This document shows positions 21,432 to 33,175 of a stretch of 64,000 nucleotides of DNA, one piece after another. This DNA comes from Proteus columbae. GTDB lineage: Bacteria > Pseudomonadota > Gammaproteobacteria > Enterobacterales > Enterobacteriaceae. Location of the stretch: assembly GCF_009914335.1 (NCBI RefSeq), contig NZ_CP043925.1, positions 2,108,001 through 2,172,000 on the forward strand. Reading direction: 5' to 3'. Made by a program: the position numbers and the translations under genes. Below the pieces are notes generated by a model, which saw nothing but the letters and a program-made list of their open reading frames with translations, had not been told where the DNA came from and ran no database searches. Position 1 is the first letter of the stretch. Every line of letters starts with the position of its first letter.

Positions 21432-22694
21432 TTAATTATGGGTAATACCCAAACTTTCACGTAATAGATTCAGGCGTTCAATATCACCATCACTGGCAGC
21501 CTGTTGAAGAGATTTTGTTGGTGTGTGAATAAGGCGATTCATCAATTGATGAGAGAGCTGTTGGATAACTTTTTCTGCATCCGCTCCGTTTTGTATCAAT
21601 GTGATAGCTTTTTCTGTCATTTCTGCACGTAACATTTCAGCGCTGTCTCGATATTCTCGAATCGCACCCACAGCACCTTGTGCCCGTAGCCAATCCATAA
21701 ATTGCCCACTTTCTTGCTGGACAATATGTTCTGCTTGAATTGCAGCTGCTTGGCGTTGTTCTCGGTTATGTTGAATAATCGCTTCTAAATCATCAACGCT
21801 ATAAAGATAAACGTTATTTAGCTTTTCAACATCTTGTTCAATATCACGAGGAACTGCAATATCCACCAGCAACATTGGCTGATTACGACGTTTTTTAAGC
21901 GCCCTTTCAACCATTCCTTTACCAATAATGGGTAATGGGCTTGCCGTAGAACTAATGACAATATCAGCTTGTGAAAGACATTCATCAATCTCTGATAATG
22001 TAATCACTTCGGCATCAACTTCATTCGCTAAACGTTGAGCGCGCTCTTTTGTTCGATTAGCAATAATGATTTTTTTGACTTGATGTTCACGCAGATGACG
22101 AGCGACTAGCTCTATTGTCTCGCCTGCGCCCACTAATAAGATCGTCAAAGAAGATAACGACTCAAAGATTTGACGCGCGAGCGTACAAGCTGCAAAAGCG
22201 ACAGAAACCGCATTGGCACCAATTTGTGTCTCTGTTCTCACTCTTTTCGCAACTGAAAAAGATTTCTGAAACAAACGTTCCAGCTCTGAAGAGAGTGAGT
22301 GATAGCTTTGAGAATCGGCAAAGGCTTTTTTAACTTGCCCTAATATTTGAGGTTCACCTAATACTAGAGAATCTAAGCCACTTGCCACTCGCATTAAATG
22401 GCTGACAGCTTGATTATCTTGATGCCAATAAACACTGCTTTTCAGTTCATTTGGCTCTATTTGGTGATATTGACATAACCAGCGAATAAGCTGTTCATGG
22501 CTATTTTCTTTGTCTTCCATACTCAGATAAAGCTCAGTACGGTTACAAGTAGACAGCACAACACCGCCTCTGACAGCGGGTTGCTGTAAGAGGTTATTTA
22601 AGGCATCACCCATGGTATCGGGAGAAAAAGAAACTTTCTCGCGTAAAGCAACGGGGGCTGTTTTATGATTAATACCTAATGCTAATAACGTCAT
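21432..22694 (-). CDS. hemA: Glutamyl-tRNA reductase
   Basis: HemA reduces glutamyl-tRNA(Glu) to glutamate-1-semialdehyde, the first step of haem synthesis. 420 residues (E. coli 418). The catalytic Cys lies in STCNRTELY (about 50), the substrate segment in [19 protein letters not shown], and the NADPH fold in [16 protein letters not shown]. First gene of the minus-strand operon, divergent from lolB with a 240-bp gap, as in E. coli. Confidence 0.97.
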   Translation of the reverse strand: MTLLALGINHKTAPVALREKVSFSPDTMGDALNNLLQQPAVRGGVVLSTCNRTELYLSMEDKENSHEQLIRWLCQYHQIEPNELKSSVYWHQDNQAVSHLMRVASGLDSLVLGEPQILGQVKKAFADSQSYHSLSSELERLFQKSFSVAKRVRTETQIGANAVSVAFAACTLARQIFESLSSLTILLVGAGETIELVARHLREHQVKKIIIANRTKERAQRLANEVDAEVITLSEIDECLSQADIVISSTASPLPIIGKGMVERALKKRRNQPMLLVDIAVPRDIEQDVEKLNNVYLYSVDDLEAIIQHNREQRQAAAIQAEHIVQQESGQFMDWLRAQGAVGAIREYRDSAEMLRAEMTEKAITLIQNGADAEKVIQQLSHQLMNRLIHTPTKSLQQAASDGDIERLNLLRESLGITHN

Positions 22695-22934
22695 ATCAAC
22701 TATATCGAGTTATGAATAAATACCGCCTCGCGACTTGACTTAGTATAAACCTAAAACAGCGCATTTAGTATGGACTCTTCATTTCCGCCATTCTACTTGA
22801 TGAACAGATTCAATAAAAGAGCTTACTTGAGTGATAGGAGATTTCTATACACAATTTAACGAAATATCGTTATATCATAAGGTTTATGATACTCTTTTTT
22901 TTAACTAATAACGAATTAAAGGAATGTCTCAGCT

Positions 22935-23573
22935 ATGCGTTCACGCTTTTTTTCAACCAAACAACTCCTGCGCCTTATCCCGCTAACGGCGTTGTTGCTG
23001 AGTGCCTGTAATCTAAATCAGATAAAGACTCAAGGTTCGGCATCTGATAATGATGTGCAATGGCAAGCTCGCCAACAAGCATTAAAGAAAATTTCACAAT
23101 ACGAAACCCGAGGCGCTTTTGCCTATATTGAAGATACTAATAAAACCTATGCCCGATTCTATTGGCAAGACAAAGCGGATGAGCGTTATCGCTTATTGTT
23201 AACCAATCCTTTAGGTACAACAGAACTCGATTTAAATGTTATGCCTGGTGTAATTGAAGTTACTGATAATAAAGGAAAAAAATATTATAGCGATAACCCT
23301 GCTGAGATGATCTACCAACTTACAGGTATGGTTATTCCACTGAAAAATCTGCGTGCTTGGCTTGTGGGTTTACCAGGTGATGCAACTGATTTCGAGTTAG
23401 ATGCTAATCATTTATTAAAATCTGTCACATTACCTGCACCTGAAGGCGATTGGATTGTGACTTACCAAGCTTATGATTCAAGTACCACACCCAACCTGCC
23501 ACAACGCCTTGAGCTAAAACAAGGTGAACGCACTATTAAATTAAAAATGGATAACTGGGATATACAGCAATGA
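22935..23573 (+). CDS. lolB: Outer-membrane lipoprotein receptor LolB
   Basis: LolB accepts lipoproteins from LolA and inserts them in the outer membrane; it is itself a lipoprotein. 212 residues with lipobox LLSAC (about Cys25). The domain start [19 protein letters not shown] and [14 protein letters not shown] match the family. Its stop overlaps the ispE start by 4 bp (ATGA). Confidence 0.94.
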   Translation: MRSRFFSTKQLLRLIPLTALLLSACNLNQIKTQGSASDNDVQWQARQQALKKISQYETRGAFAYIEDTNKTYARFYWQDKADERYRLLLTNPLGTTELDLNVMPGVIEVTDNKGKKYYSDNPAEMIYQLTGMVIPLKNLRAWLVGLPGDATDFELDANHLLKSVTLPAPEGDWIVTYQAYDSSTTPNLPQRLELKQGERTIKLKMDNWDIQQ

Positions 23574-24445
23574 CACTAAGTTGGCCTTCTCCTGCCAAAT
23601 TAAATCTTTTTCTCTACATTACGGGGAAACGCCCTGATGGTTATCACAATCTGCAAACGTTATTTCAGTTTTTGGATTATGGCGATACATTAACCATTAC
23701 ACCTCGTGATGATACCCAGTTAACTATCTTGACGCCGATTGATGGCGTAGAAGATAAAGATAATTTAATTATTAAAGCCGCTAAATTACTGCGTGATTAT
23801 TGTCAGCAACATAATATTGCTTTGCAATATCACGGTGCAGATATCAGTGTTGATAAAAAACTGCCTATGGGAGGTGGTTTAGGTGGAGGCTCCTCTAACG
23901 CGGCAACCACCTTAATTGCACTTAATTACCATTGGCAAGCCGGTTTAAGTGATGAAACGTTAGCTGAATTAGGCGTTAGTCTAGGTGCAGACGTCCCTGT
24001 TTTTGTAAAAGGTCATGCAGCGTTCGCCGAAGGCGTTGGTGAAATTTTGACCCCCGCAGAGCCAAAAAAGCAATGGTATTTAGTCGCACATCCCGGAATT
24101 TCCATTCCAACACCGACAATCTTCACAGATCCAGAATTAAAACGTAATTCTCCTATTCGCTCTCTTGGCGCATTATTAAAGGCTCCGTTTGCAAATGACT
24201 GTGAAATGATCGCAAGAAAACGTTTTCGTGAGGTTGAATATCTGCTTTCGTGGCTGTTAGAATATGCACCGTCACGCTTAACTGGGACAGGTGCCTGTGT
24301 GTTCGGCGAGTTCGACTCACAAGTTGCCGCCAGTGAAGTGTTAATTAACGCCCCTGAGTGGGTGCATGGATTTGTAGCGCAAGGCGTCAACATTTCTCCT
24401 TTGCATTTATTCCGCTCAAGGATACCTGTGTTATTGCACCCGTAA
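23570..24445 (+). CDS. ispE: 4-diphosphocytidyl-2-C-methyl-D-erythritol kinase
   Basis: IspE phosphorylates CDP-methylerythritol in the MEP isoprenoid pathway. 291 residues (family about 283-290). The GHMP-kinase ATP loop is [15 protein letters not shown] (about 97-111); start [26 protein letters not shown] and C-terminal TGTGACVF are typical. Translation is coupled to lolB by the ATGA overlap. Confidence 0.96.
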   Translation: MTLSWPSPAKLNLFLYITGKRPDGYHNLQTLFQFLDYGDTLTITPRDDTQLTILTPIDGVEDKDNLIIKAAKLLRDYCQQHNIALQYHGADISVDKKLPMGGGLGGGSSNAATTLIALNYHWQAGLSDETLAELGVSLGADVPVFVKGHAAFAEGVGEILTPAEPKKQWYLVAHPGISIPTPTIFTDPELKRNSPIRSLGALLKAPFANDCEMIARKRFREVEYLLSWLLEYAPSRLTGTGACVFGEFDSQVAASEVLINAPEWVHGFVAQGVNISPLHLFRSRIPVLLHP

Positions 24446-25480
<1,035 letters not shown>

Positions 25481-25514
25481 TTTGTTATAACATTCATTGC
25501 AATTTGAGATAACT

Positions 25515-25549
25515 AAACCCGCTATAGCATTTGTTATAGCGGGTTTTTT
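25515..25549 (+). terminator. prs terminator
   Basis: Perfect 12-bp stem AAACCCGCTATA (25515-25526) / TATAGCGGGTTT (25535-25546) plus T-run, 35 bp after the prs stop. Confidence 0.93.
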
Positions 25550-25584
25550 GATGTTTTTTTCTAGATTAAGATAATTTTAGGCAA

Positions 25585-25611
25585 CAAAAAACCCGTTATC
25601 ATTAAACGGGT
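25585..25611 (-). terminator. ychH terminator
   Basis: Minus-strand hairpin ACCCGTT / AACGGGT (25591-25597 and 25605-25611) followed on the minus strand by six T (complement of 25585-25590). It ends transcription from ychH before prs. Confidence 0.85.
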
Positions 25612-25718
25612 CTATAGGTGTGTATTACAACGCATAATGGCAACTATTATTCACTTAACATCAGTTTTTAATTTCTTGTTATTTTTATCTATTCTGATAT
25701 TCATTTGTGATAATAACA

Positions 25719-25997
25719 TTATGGATAACGGTGATTGTCATGACGACGATAACGTTCATCATGGTTACGTAACCACCAATATCTTTCTGCTATTGTTTCT
25801 CTACCACCAATACGGGCGCCTGCTAACCAAACTAGAGCACCAATAAAGATCCCCATTAAAGAGATATCCGCTAGAAATTCAGGGAGCCCTAATGGGAAAA
25901 TATGGCTAAGAAGCGTATAACCAAGACTACCGAGCATCACAACCATCCCCGTAGCCATACATAAATTACCAACTGCAAATGCATGTTTATATTTCAT
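25719..25997 (-). CDS. ychH: DUF2583 membrane protein YchH
   Basis: A 92-residue inner-membrane protein with two hydrophobic helices (about 8-32 and 43-64) and a basic, His/Arg-rich tail. The segment FIGALVWLAGARIGGRETIAERYWW and the tail DERYRR match E. coli YchH, a stress-induced protein of unclear mechanism. It lies divergent to pth as in E. coli, but without dauA at its 3' side. Confidence 0.9.
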   Translation of the reverse strand: MKYKHAFAVGNLCMATGMVVMLGSLGYTLLSHIFPLGLPEFLADISLMGIFIGALVWLAGARIGGRETIAERYWWLRNHDERYRRHDNHRYP

Positions 25998-26341
25998 GTT
26001 GCACCTCCAAGCGCGTCGTCAGACGATTCAACAACAAAATACATCGAATAACCTTTTATTCTTTGCAGTTATTATAGCCATAAATACTAAGAAGTTATTG
26101 TCGAAGGGATCACATCGCTCCGAAATTTATTGATAATTCTTAACAAAAAATGTGTTTTTTTCTTTCAAAAGAATAAAACAGCACCGATTTTGTTATATTC
26201 GCTCTTTTTGTTAAATCAAAAAGTTAACATTTCCTCTGCTTATCATTTCAAAAAACATTCTATGTAATCTATTTTGTGCTTCTGAGCTTAGACAGGTAAA
26301 CTATGGGCTTTCTTTTAAGACGATAACAGTGAAAGGCTATT
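25998..26341. other. ychH-pth divergent control region
   Basis: 344 bp between divergent genes. A small inverted repeat CTTTTTG/CAAAAAG lies at 26204-26223; a TATATT-like hexamer lies near 26193. No ORF. No clear operator beyond this. Confidence 0.4.
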
Positions 26342-26926
26342 GTGAGTAAAATTAAACTTATCGTCGGGTTAGCAAACCCCGGTGCAGATTATGCCCAGAC
26401 TCGTCATAATGCGGGTGCTTGGTATGTTGATTTATTGGCTCAACGTCATCAACAATCTCTAAAAGAAGAGAGTAAATTCTTTGGTTATACCGCGCGTATT
26501 AATTTGAATGGTAATGATGTTCGATTATTAGTGCCTACCACTTTTATGAATTTAAGTGGTAAAGCGGTACAAGCAATGGCAAATTTCTATCGCATTGAAC
26601 TTGATGAAATTTTAGTTGCACATGATGAACTCGATTTACCACCTGGTGTTGTCAAAATGAAGTTAGGTGGTGGTAATGGCGGTCATAACGGATTAAAAGA
26701 TATTCAAAGTAAGTTTAGCAATAATCCAAATTTCTATCGTTTACGCATTGGCATTGGTCACCCGGGTGATAAAAATAAAGTGGTTGGCTTTGTATTAGGC
26801 AAACCGCCAATAAGTGAACAAAAATTAATTGATGATGCTATTGATGAAGCACTTTCGTGTACAGATATTTTAATGCGTGATGGTTATGAGAAAGCAATAA
26901 ACCGCTTACATAGCTTTAAAGCATAA
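26342..26926 (+). CDS. pth: Peptidyl-tRNA hydrolase
   Basis: Pth releases tRNA from peptidyl-tRNA dropped by ribosomes. 194 residues. Catalytic and binding residues are present: Asn in GLANPG (about 12), His in TRHNAG (about 22), Asn in TFMNLSG (about 70) and Asp in HDELDLPPG (about 95). The start is a GTG with AAAGG just upstream. Followed by ychF, as in E. coli. Confidence 0.97.
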   Translation: MSKIKLIVGLANPGADYAQTRHNAGAWYVDLLAQRHQQSLKEESKFFGYTARINLNGNDVRLLVPTTFMNLSGKAVQAMANFYRIELDEILVAHDELDLPPGVVKMKLGGGNGGHNGLKDIQSKFSNNPNFYRLRIGIGHPGDKNKVVGFVLGKPPISEQKLIDDAIDEALSCTDILMRDGYEKAINRLHSFKA

Positions 26927-26994
26927 TCATTACATTGATAGATTAAACAATTTCAATATTCAGAGGGTAAAATGCCCTCTTCTTTTGCGCGATT

Positions 26995-27089
26995 AATCCC
27001 TGATGATTTAATCAAACAGGGATTTGTTCTATAATAGCGCCAAATTTTTTTAACAGCACACAACAGGAATACTCCCTCCTGTTGTTTTT
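26995..27089 (+). promoter_or_regulatory. ychF promoter with palindrome and leader hairpin
   Basis: TATAAT at 27030-27035 followed by AGCGCC gives a likely -10 and start near 27042. Just upstream, AATCCCTG (26995-27002) and CAGGGATT (27017-27024) form an 8-bp inverted repeat spanning the -35 area. Downstream, CAACAGGA (27061-27068) / TCCTGTTG (27077-27084) with T5 forms a terminator-like hairpin only 20 bp before the ychF ATG. This suggests operator and attenuation control, but it is unproven. Confidence 0.45.
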
Positions 27090-27109
27090 ATGTGACAAGG
27101 TGAACGTTT

Positions 27110-28201
27110 ATGGGATTTAAATGTGGTATCGTCGGTCTGCCTAACGTAGGAAAATCTACACTGTTTAATGCCTTAACTAAGGCAGGTATTGAGGCAGCCA
27201 ACTTCCCATTCTGTACTATTGAGCCAAACACAGGTGTTGTTCCAATGCCTGATCCTCGCTTAGATAAATTAGCTGAAATTGTTAAGCCGCAGCGTATTTT
27301 ACCTACAACAATGGAATTCGTTGATATTGCGGGTTTAGTAAAAGGCGCATCTAAAGGCGAGGGTTTAGGTAACCAATTCCTAACTAACATTCGTGAAACT
27401 GAAGCGATTGGCCATGTGGTTCGTTGTTTTGAAAACGATAATATCATTCACGTTGCAGGCAAAGTTGATCCTGCTGAAGATATCGAAACTATCAATACTG
27501 AATTAGCTCTTTCTGACTTAGATACCTGTGAACGTGCAATGCACCGTAATCAGAAAAAAGCCAAAGGTGGCGATAAAATTGCTAAAGCAGAAATGGAAGT
27601 GTTAGAAAAATGCTTACCGCATTTAGAAAACGCGGGCATGTTACGTGCTTTAGATTTAACTGAAGAAGAAAAAGCGACTATTCGTTATTTAAGCTTCTTA
27701 ACGTTAAAACCAACAATGTATATTGCAAACGTGAATGAAGATGGTTTTGAAAATAACCCTTACCTTGAAACCGTTCGCAAAATCGCAGAAGCAGAAGGCT
27801 CTGTGGTTGTTCCTGTTTGTGCCGCTATTGAGGCTGATATTGCTGAATTAGAAGATGCTGAGCGTGAAGAGTTTATGCAAGATTTAGGCATCGAAGAGCC
27901 AGGTTTAAACCGTGTTATCCGTGCAGGTTACGCATTACTGAACTTACAAACTTACTTCACTGCGGGCGTTAAAGAAGTTCGCGCATGGACAATACCAGTA
28001 GGAGCAACAGCACCACAAGCTGCAGGTAAAATCCATACTGACTTTGAGAAAGGCTTTATCCGCGCTCAAACTATCGCTTATAACGATTTTATTACTTATG
28101 GCGGTGAGCAAGGCGCAAAAGAAGCTGGTAAAATGCGCGCAGAAGGTAAAGAGTATATTGTTCAAGATGGCGATGTGATGAACTTTTTGTTTAATGTGTA
28201 A
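27110..28201 (+). CDS. ychF: Redox-regulated ATPase YchF
   Basis: A 363-residue Obg-family P-loop ATPase (YchF/OLA1) that binds ribosomes and is linked to oxidative stress. The P-loop is GLPNVGKST (about 8-16), switch [18 protein letters not shown]; the base-specificity motif reads NVNEDG rather than NKxD, as in all YchF proteins, explaining the ATP preference. A C-terminal TGS domain covers about 278-361. Full length; AAGGTG precedes the start. Confidence 0.97.
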   Translation: MGFKCGIVGLPNVGKSTLFNALTKAGIEAANFPFCTIEPNTGVVPMPDPRLDKLAEIVKPQRILPTTMEFVDIAGLVKGASKGEGLGNQFLTNIRETEAIGHVVRCFENDNIIHVAGKVDPAEDIETINTELALSDLDTCERAMHRNQKKAKGGDKIAKAEMEVLEKCLPHLENAGMLRALDLTEEEKATIRYLSFLTLKPTMYIANVNEDGFENNPYLETVRKIAEAEGSVVVPVCAAIEADIAELEDAEREEFMQDLGIEEPGLNRVIRAGYALLNLQTYFTAGVKEVRAWTIPVGATAPQAAGKIHTDFEKGFIRAQTIAYNDFITYGGEQGAKEAGKMRAEGKEYIVQDGDVMNFLFNV

Positions 28202-28237
28202 GTATCTTAATTACAAAAGCGACATTTTCTTAAATAA

Positions 28238-28273
28238 AAACCCAAAAGTTGATCTCCAGCTTTTGGGTTTTTT
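28238..28273 (+). terminator. ychF terminator
   Basis: Perfect 11-bp stem AAACCCAAAAG (28238-28248) / CTTTTGGGTTT (28260-28270) plus T-run. On the minus strand it lies just past the stop of the SopA-like gene and could serve both. Confidence 0.9.
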
Positions 28274-28295
28274 ATGCTTTTGCATTAAATAAGTA

Positions 28296-30104
28296 TTATC
28301 TCCACTGTGGTGGTATCATCTTATTAAAAACAGAGCCACAGTATTGTTCTCCATATGCTCTCATTTGGAAAAAAAGACCGGTTGTTTCATGACCATTTGT
28401 CAATAAATCAGATATAAATTCATAATAATGATTGCCCATTAAATTTTTATTTAATTCATTAGCTTTACGCACTAATGCATAAGCATAGAGTTTCAATGAT
28501 AGAGGCGACACGTTCCCTATACCAAATACATCGTTAGATGCATATTTAACAAATATAATTGCAAGGCACAGTAAGTAATTAGACTTTTCGCTATCCGCTA
28601 ATCCATTCAATTCAAAAATGTCACATATTTGTTGATAATGTTCATTTTTGAGTGATGTCATGAAAAGATTGCTCTTTTGTCTATCTATTAATTCATCTAA
28701 AACCGAATAAATTTTAACGTTCTCATTATTATGAATATCACTTAATTTGTCTTCAAACTGAATTGGATTACCAACAAAAGCAGAATAGAATTTTTCAGCG
28801 TAGTCGCCAAATTTTGATGCTAGTTTGTTAAATTTCTCAGTAAGAGCAAAAACACTATAATTCTCTTTGAAGATCTTAAAGTCATCATTAAATAAAACAC
28901 CATTATTGATTTTATTAACCTCCTGACGCTTTTCATTGATATAAAGAAAAAATGAATTCCACTGTGTATCTGCTTTTTTAATGTCAGCAAATAGCATTTT
29001 ATTTAATTCGTTATAGCTCGTCACCATCGTTTTATTTTCATTAATAATAATTATATTATTAGCGTCTTTATTATCCCAATCAACCTTTTCATCATTAACA
29101 GTTTTATGCTTTTCATAAAAGGATCTTACCCTTTCTAATTTAAGATATTTATCATATAAAGTTCTAGATTTTTCTTGAATATCTAATTCTTTATGATAAA
29201 GAGCGACTGCCATTAAATTAATAAATTTTTTATTATTTTTCAATAGGAAATCATCCTGTTCTTGATCATTAAAAAACTTGGAAATAATATCCAGATATAA
29301 CGATACGTGCTTTAGTGCTATATGTTTTTTATTATTATTAGTTATAGTTAATTGATCAAGCAAAGATTTAACAGAATCTCTAATCTCTTTATCTTCCAAA
29401 TAATATTCTTTTGAAAAAATGTAATCCAGAAATGAGTCAATATGTTGTACATTTACATAATTTTTATCCCAATAATGCACTGCTTTGATTAATTCCTTGA
29501 CGAGATTTATTTTAATATCAGAATATTTATCATCAATACTTCTGAGAGTATTAAGTATTGCTTTCTTAGCCGGATCATCAATTATTTTTCCACCTACACA
29601 CGCTCTATCCATATATTTTATATTTTTAAATTTTATTTGCGCATCATCAAGCTTGGCATTCGAAAAATCAGCATCATTTGCCTTGATTTTAGTTCCACTC
29701 AAATCACTATTTGTAAATTTCGATCCCTCCAAAAAATAACTACTTAAATCAACATCGGAAAGTTCATAATTTGAAAAATCCATATTTCTTTTAGAGAATT
29801 CATAATGAAATTTTTTTAAAGTTTCAAAACCTTTATGCCTAATATCTTTATCTTGATATGTTTTTCTTTGCTCAATTCCAGCTAATTTTCCAAGCAGTTT
29901 TTTGTATTTAATGGCTTTATTTATATTAAGTTCTTTATCCTTCTCTTTATAACAGAAATTACACTCAGCAGTTGTTAATTTTATATTCAATATCTTTCTT
30001 GCGAAAGATAAGTTCTTAAAAGAAGGATGATAATCTGCCAGATCAACAGCGGCTGTAGTATCCTTAGCCAAATGAGCCTTTAGATATGTAAATACTATAT
30101 TCAT
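28296..30104 (-). CDS. SopA-like type III effector (pentapeptide + HECT-like), catalytic Cys replaced
   Basis: A 602-residue protein without signal peptide. Residues about 101-160 are pentapeptide-type repeats (MDFSN, SDVDLS, SDLSG, ADFSN); the rest resembles the HECT-like E3 ubiquitin ligase region of Salmonella SopA and E. coli NleL. Matching points include TLRSIDDKYSDIK (187-199, SopA DSLPDKYSQEK), WNSFFL...LFNDDF, YASNDVFGIG...YAYALVRKANEL, and the C-terminal Y-C-G-S-V-F-N-K-M-I-P-P-Q-W-R (SopA YFPSVLSSILPLAWA). Counting back without gaps, the SopA catalytic Cys753 falls on Glu573 (GHETTG); the only Cys nearby, Cys589, aligns with Phe. The N-terminal part is shorter than in SopA. It is AT-rich, with no chaperone or secretion genes nearby. 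Probably a non-catalytic family member. Confidence 0.72.
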   Translation of the reverse strand: MNIVFTYLKAHLAKDTTAAVDLADYHPSFKNLSFARKILNIKLTTAECNFCYKEKDKELNINKAIKYKKLLGKLAGIEQRKTYQDKDIRHKGFETLKKFHYEFSKRNMDFSNYELSDVDLSSYFLEGSKFTNSDLSGTKIKANDADFSNAKLDDAQIKFKNIKYMDRACVGGKIIDDPAKKAILNTLRSIDDKYSDIKINLVKELIKAVHYWDKNYVNVQHIDSFLDYIFSKEYYLEDKEIRDSVKSLLDQLTITNNNKKHIALKHVSLYLDIISKFFNDQEQDDFLLKNNKKFINLMAVALYHKELDIQEKSRTLYDKYLKLERVRSFYEKHKTVNDEKVDWDNKDANNIIIINENKTMVTSYNELNKMLFADIKKADTQWNSFFLYINEKRQEVNKINNGVLFNDDFKIFKENYSVFALTEKFNKLASKFGDYAEKFYSAFVGNPIQFEDKLSDIHNNENVKIYSVLDELIDRQKSNLFMTSLKNEHYQQICDIFELNGLADSEKSNYLLCLAIIFVKYASNDVFGIGNVSPLSLKLYAYALVRKANELNKNLMGNHYYEFISDLLTNGHETTGLFFQMRAYGEQYCGSVFNKMIPPQWR

Positions 30105-30375
30105 AATGGTAACCTATATAATTAACTATGTATCATAAGTGACGATAACAATTATTTATGATTTCTACTTTTATAAAGCAACCACCATCAAAATAACTTA
30201 AAAGAAACCATTCAAATAACTTTATAAAATAATCACCATACACATCTAAAAAATAGTAAATTATCATTAGTATTTTAATAACAATAAAAACATTTGAATT
30301 TTTTATTCACTAGACTAATAATTAAATTGATAGTCAATTAATGACCATCTTTATCAAATAAGGATCAGTTGTATT

Positions 30376-31203
30376 ATGAATTATAATTTAAGCCATAATA
30401 TGCGAGATAATAGCGATATAGCCCCCAATAAAAGCGATAGTTGTCAATGTAACCAAGAAATAATAACAAATCTAAATAATTATATTAATAATCATCCCGA
30501 ATGTACTATTTATCAGAATTCATTAATGAGCAGCTTAATTGCCGGCGTTTATGATAGTGATGTGACTATTGCTGATTTATTAAAACAGGGTGATTTTGGT
30601 TTGGGCACCTTTAATCAACTTGATGGTGAATTAGTTGCTTTTGATAACAACGTTTTCCAATTACGTTCTGATGGTAGTGCCCGTAAAGCATTAGACTCTC
30701 AAAAATCCCCTTTTGCTGTGATGACCTTTTTTAATTCTGATATTGAGCATTCGTTTTCTTACGGCACCTCACAACAAGAAATACATAATACAATCAATCA
30801 GTATGTTCCTTCCGATAATCTTTTTTGTGCAATTAAAATTGAAGGCGAATTTGAATTAGTCAAAGCACGTACTGTTCCTCGCCAAGAGCCTCCTTACCTT
30901 CCCATGTTAGAGGCAATAAAAAATCAACCTATTTTCACGTTTCATAACGAAACCGGTATTATTGCAGGCTTTCGTTCACCACAATTTACTCAAGGAATAA
31001 ATGTTGCTGGTTTTCATGAACATTATATAAATCAACAACGCCAAGGTGGTGGTCACGTTCTCGATTACTACTTAAAGAAGGGCACATTACAAATCAGTAT
31101 CATTTCCCGCCTTACCATTGGATTACCCAGTCAATCCGCTTTCCTTCAAGCTAACTTAATGCCAGACGATCTCCATCATGCAATAGAACAAGCCGAAAAT
31201 TAA
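30376..31203 (+). CDS. budA: Alpha-acetolactate decarboxylase
   Basis: BudA decarboxylates acetolactate to acetoin in butanediol fermentation, giving a neutral product and protecting from acid. 275 residues (Klebsiella BudA 259); the extra is a polar N-terminal stretch. Family marks are SLMSSLIAGVYDSDVTIADLLKQGDFGLGTFNQLDGEL, the zinc-binding histidines in GFHEHYI and GGHVLDY, and QANLMP near the end. AAGGA precedes the ATG with wide spacing. First gene of a budA-budB pair; no budR regulator or budC reductase is present in the window. Confidence 0.95.
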   Translation: MNYNLSHNMRDNSDIAPNKSDSCQCNQEIITNLNNYINNHPECTIYQNSLMSSLIAGVYDSDVTIADLLKQGDFGLGTFNQLDGELVAFDNNVFQLRSDGSARKALDSQKSPFAVMTFFNSDIEHSFSYGTSQQEIHNTINQYVPSDNLFCAIKIEGEFELVKARTVPRQEPPYLPMLEAIKNQPIFTFHNETGIIAGFRSPQFTQGINVAGFHEHYINQQRQGGGHVLDYYLKKGTLQISIISRLTIGLPSQSAFLQANLMPDDLHHAIEQAEN

Positions 31204-31270
31204 TTCAAAAACACTTCACTTTATTCTCAAGACAATTTTTTTATTCACTTGCAAAATCAAAGAAGGTTAT

Positions 31271-32950
31271 ATGAATACTCCTCATTGGAAATGTGGTGCA
31301 GATTTAGTCGTCAAACAATTAGAACAACATGGCATTAAACAAGTATTTGGTATTCCGGGTGCAAAAATCGATCGTGTATTCGATTCGCTTGTTGATTCAA
31401 ATATTGAAACTGTGGTTGTTCGTCATGAAGCGAATGCGGCATTTATGGCAGCCGCAGTTGGACGTTTAACGGGTAAAGCGGGAGTCGCTATCGCTACATC
31501 AGGGCCAGGATGTTCTAATCTTGCAACAGGCATTGCAACGGCAACTTCTGAAGGTGATCCGTTAGTCGCATTAGGCGGTTCAGTAAAATCGGCGGATAGA
31601 TTAAAACTGGTTCATCAGAGTATGGATACAGTTACCATGTTTAATCCTATTACTAAATTTTGTGCTGAAATTGATTCCTCAAAATCAATCTCTGAAACAA
31701 TGGTCAATGCGTTTCGTCATGCAGAATCAGGAAGACCTGGCTCTGCTTTCTTAACATTTCCAATGGACATTTTAAATAATGCTGTTGATAGCCCAATATT
31801 AGTGCCTAAATCTAAATTTAATCTGGGTGGAGCAAACAATGATGCAATAAAAGAAGCGGTTACCTTATTATTAATGGCAAAAAACCCTGTCATTTTATTA
31901 GGTTTGCAGGCGAGTTATCCTGATAATGCATTATCACTGCAAAAACTACTCGATATTTGCCCTCTCCCAATTGTGGGAACTTATCAATCAGCAGGCGCTA
32001 TCGCTCAACGCCATTTTCCTTTATTTGCTGGTCGCATAGGTTTATTTAATAATCAGCCAGGCGATGAATTACTTTCCCATGCTGATTTAGTCATTACGTT
32101 AGGTTATAGTCCAATCGAATATGAACCTTCATTATGGAATCACAATAATGCCAATATTATTCATATTGATGAAATTCCAGCTGAAATAGATCTAGCTTAT
32201 TGCCCTGATTTAGAATTAACCGGCAATATCAAATTAACTCTCGATAATTTAACTCAGCGTTTCGCTAAACAATCCACATCTCAAATTACACTCTCAAATA
32301 ACACTCGTCAGGTTTTAGAAAAAATTCGCCAGCAAAGAGAAACGCTGCAACAAAATAGTTATTTTAGGCAAGGTAGTCCTATTCACCCTTTAACCATTAT
32401 TCATGAGATGCAAGATATTATTGATAACGATGTCACTCTCTGTATTGATATGGGAAGTTTTCATATCTGGTTAGCTCGTTATCTTTATAGTTTTAGAGCA
32501 AGACAAATGCTGATTTCTAATGGCCAACAAACTATGGGTGTTGCATTGCCGTGGGGTATTGGTGCTTCTTTTGTTCGTCCTTCTGACAAAATTATTTCTG
32601 TTTCTGGTGATGGTGGCTTTATGCAATCATCCATGGAATTAGAAACTGCGGTTCGTCTAAACACCAATATCTTGCATATAATCTGGGTTGATAACGCTTA
32701 TAATATGGTTGAGATGCAAGAGCAGGAAAAATATGGTCGTTATTCAGGTGTGAAATTTGGCGCAATTGATTTTAAACGTTACGCGGAATCCTTCGGAGCT
32801 AAAGGGTTTTCTGTTGAATGTGCATCTCAGTTACGTTCAATATTACATGAAGCAATGGCTGTTGATGGCCCTGCTGTTCTTGCTATTCCTGTCGATTATA
32901 GTGATAACGCTAAATTAATGGAACATATTGATTATAATTTGATTATTTAG
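31271..32950 (+). CDS. budB: Catabolic acetolactate synthase
   Basis: A 559-residue thiamine-diphosphate enzyme joining two pyruvates to acetolactate. The activating Glu is in VVRHEANAAFMA (about 57) and the ThDP/Mg motif is GDGGFMQSSMELETA...NAYN (about 443-480). It lacks the FAD-dependent anabolic subunit pairing and lies 67 bp after budA, so it is the BudB/AlsS fermentative type. Followed by a strong terminator. Confidence 0.95.
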   Translation: MNTPHWKCGADLVVKQLEQHGIKQVFGIPGAKIDRVFDSLVDSNIETVVVRHEANAAFMAAAVGRLTGKAGVAIATSGPGCSNLATGIATATSEGDPLVALGGSVKSADRLKLVHQSMDTVTMFNPITKFCAEIDSSKSISETMVNAFRHAESGRPGSAFLTFPMDILNNAVDSPILVPKSKFNLGGANNDAIKEAVTLLLMAKNPVILLGLQASYPDNALSLQKLLDICPLPIVGTYQSAGAIAQRHFPLFAGRIGLFNNQPGDELLSHADLVITLGYSPIEYEPSLWNHNNANIIHIDEIPAEIDLAYCPDLELTGNIKLTLDNLTQRFAKQSTSQITLSNNTRQVLEKIRQQRETLQQNSYFRQGSPIHPLTIIHEMQDIIDNDVTLCIDMGSFHIWLARYLYSFRARQMLISNGQQTMGVALPWGIGASFVRPSDKIISVSGDGGFMQSSMELETAVRLNTNILHIIWVDNAYNMVEMQEQEKYGRYSGVKFGAIDFKRYAESFGAKGFSVECASQLRSILHEAMAVDGPAVLAIPVDYSDNAKLMEHIDYNLII

Positions 32951-33000
32951 CATGATACGGAACTAATCACAAAGAAGCCCCCAATAAGAATTAAATCAAA

Positions 33001-33036
33001 ACACAAAGCCACTACAAATGAGCTTTGTGTTTTTTT
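33001..33036 (+). terminator. budAB terminator
   Basis: Stem ACACAAAGC (33001-33009) / GCTTTGTGT (33022-33030) followed by T7, 50 bp beyond the budB stop. Confidence 0.9.
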
Positions 33037-33175
33037 AACGAAAACTTCTCATATTTGGCTTCCAGCCATATTCTAAATTTAAAAATATTTCTTATTTAAA
33101 TCGAGTCCAATATATTGTCACATATCGATTAAATATTATATCTAATTCCTATGTTTAATAACGGCAATAACTTAT

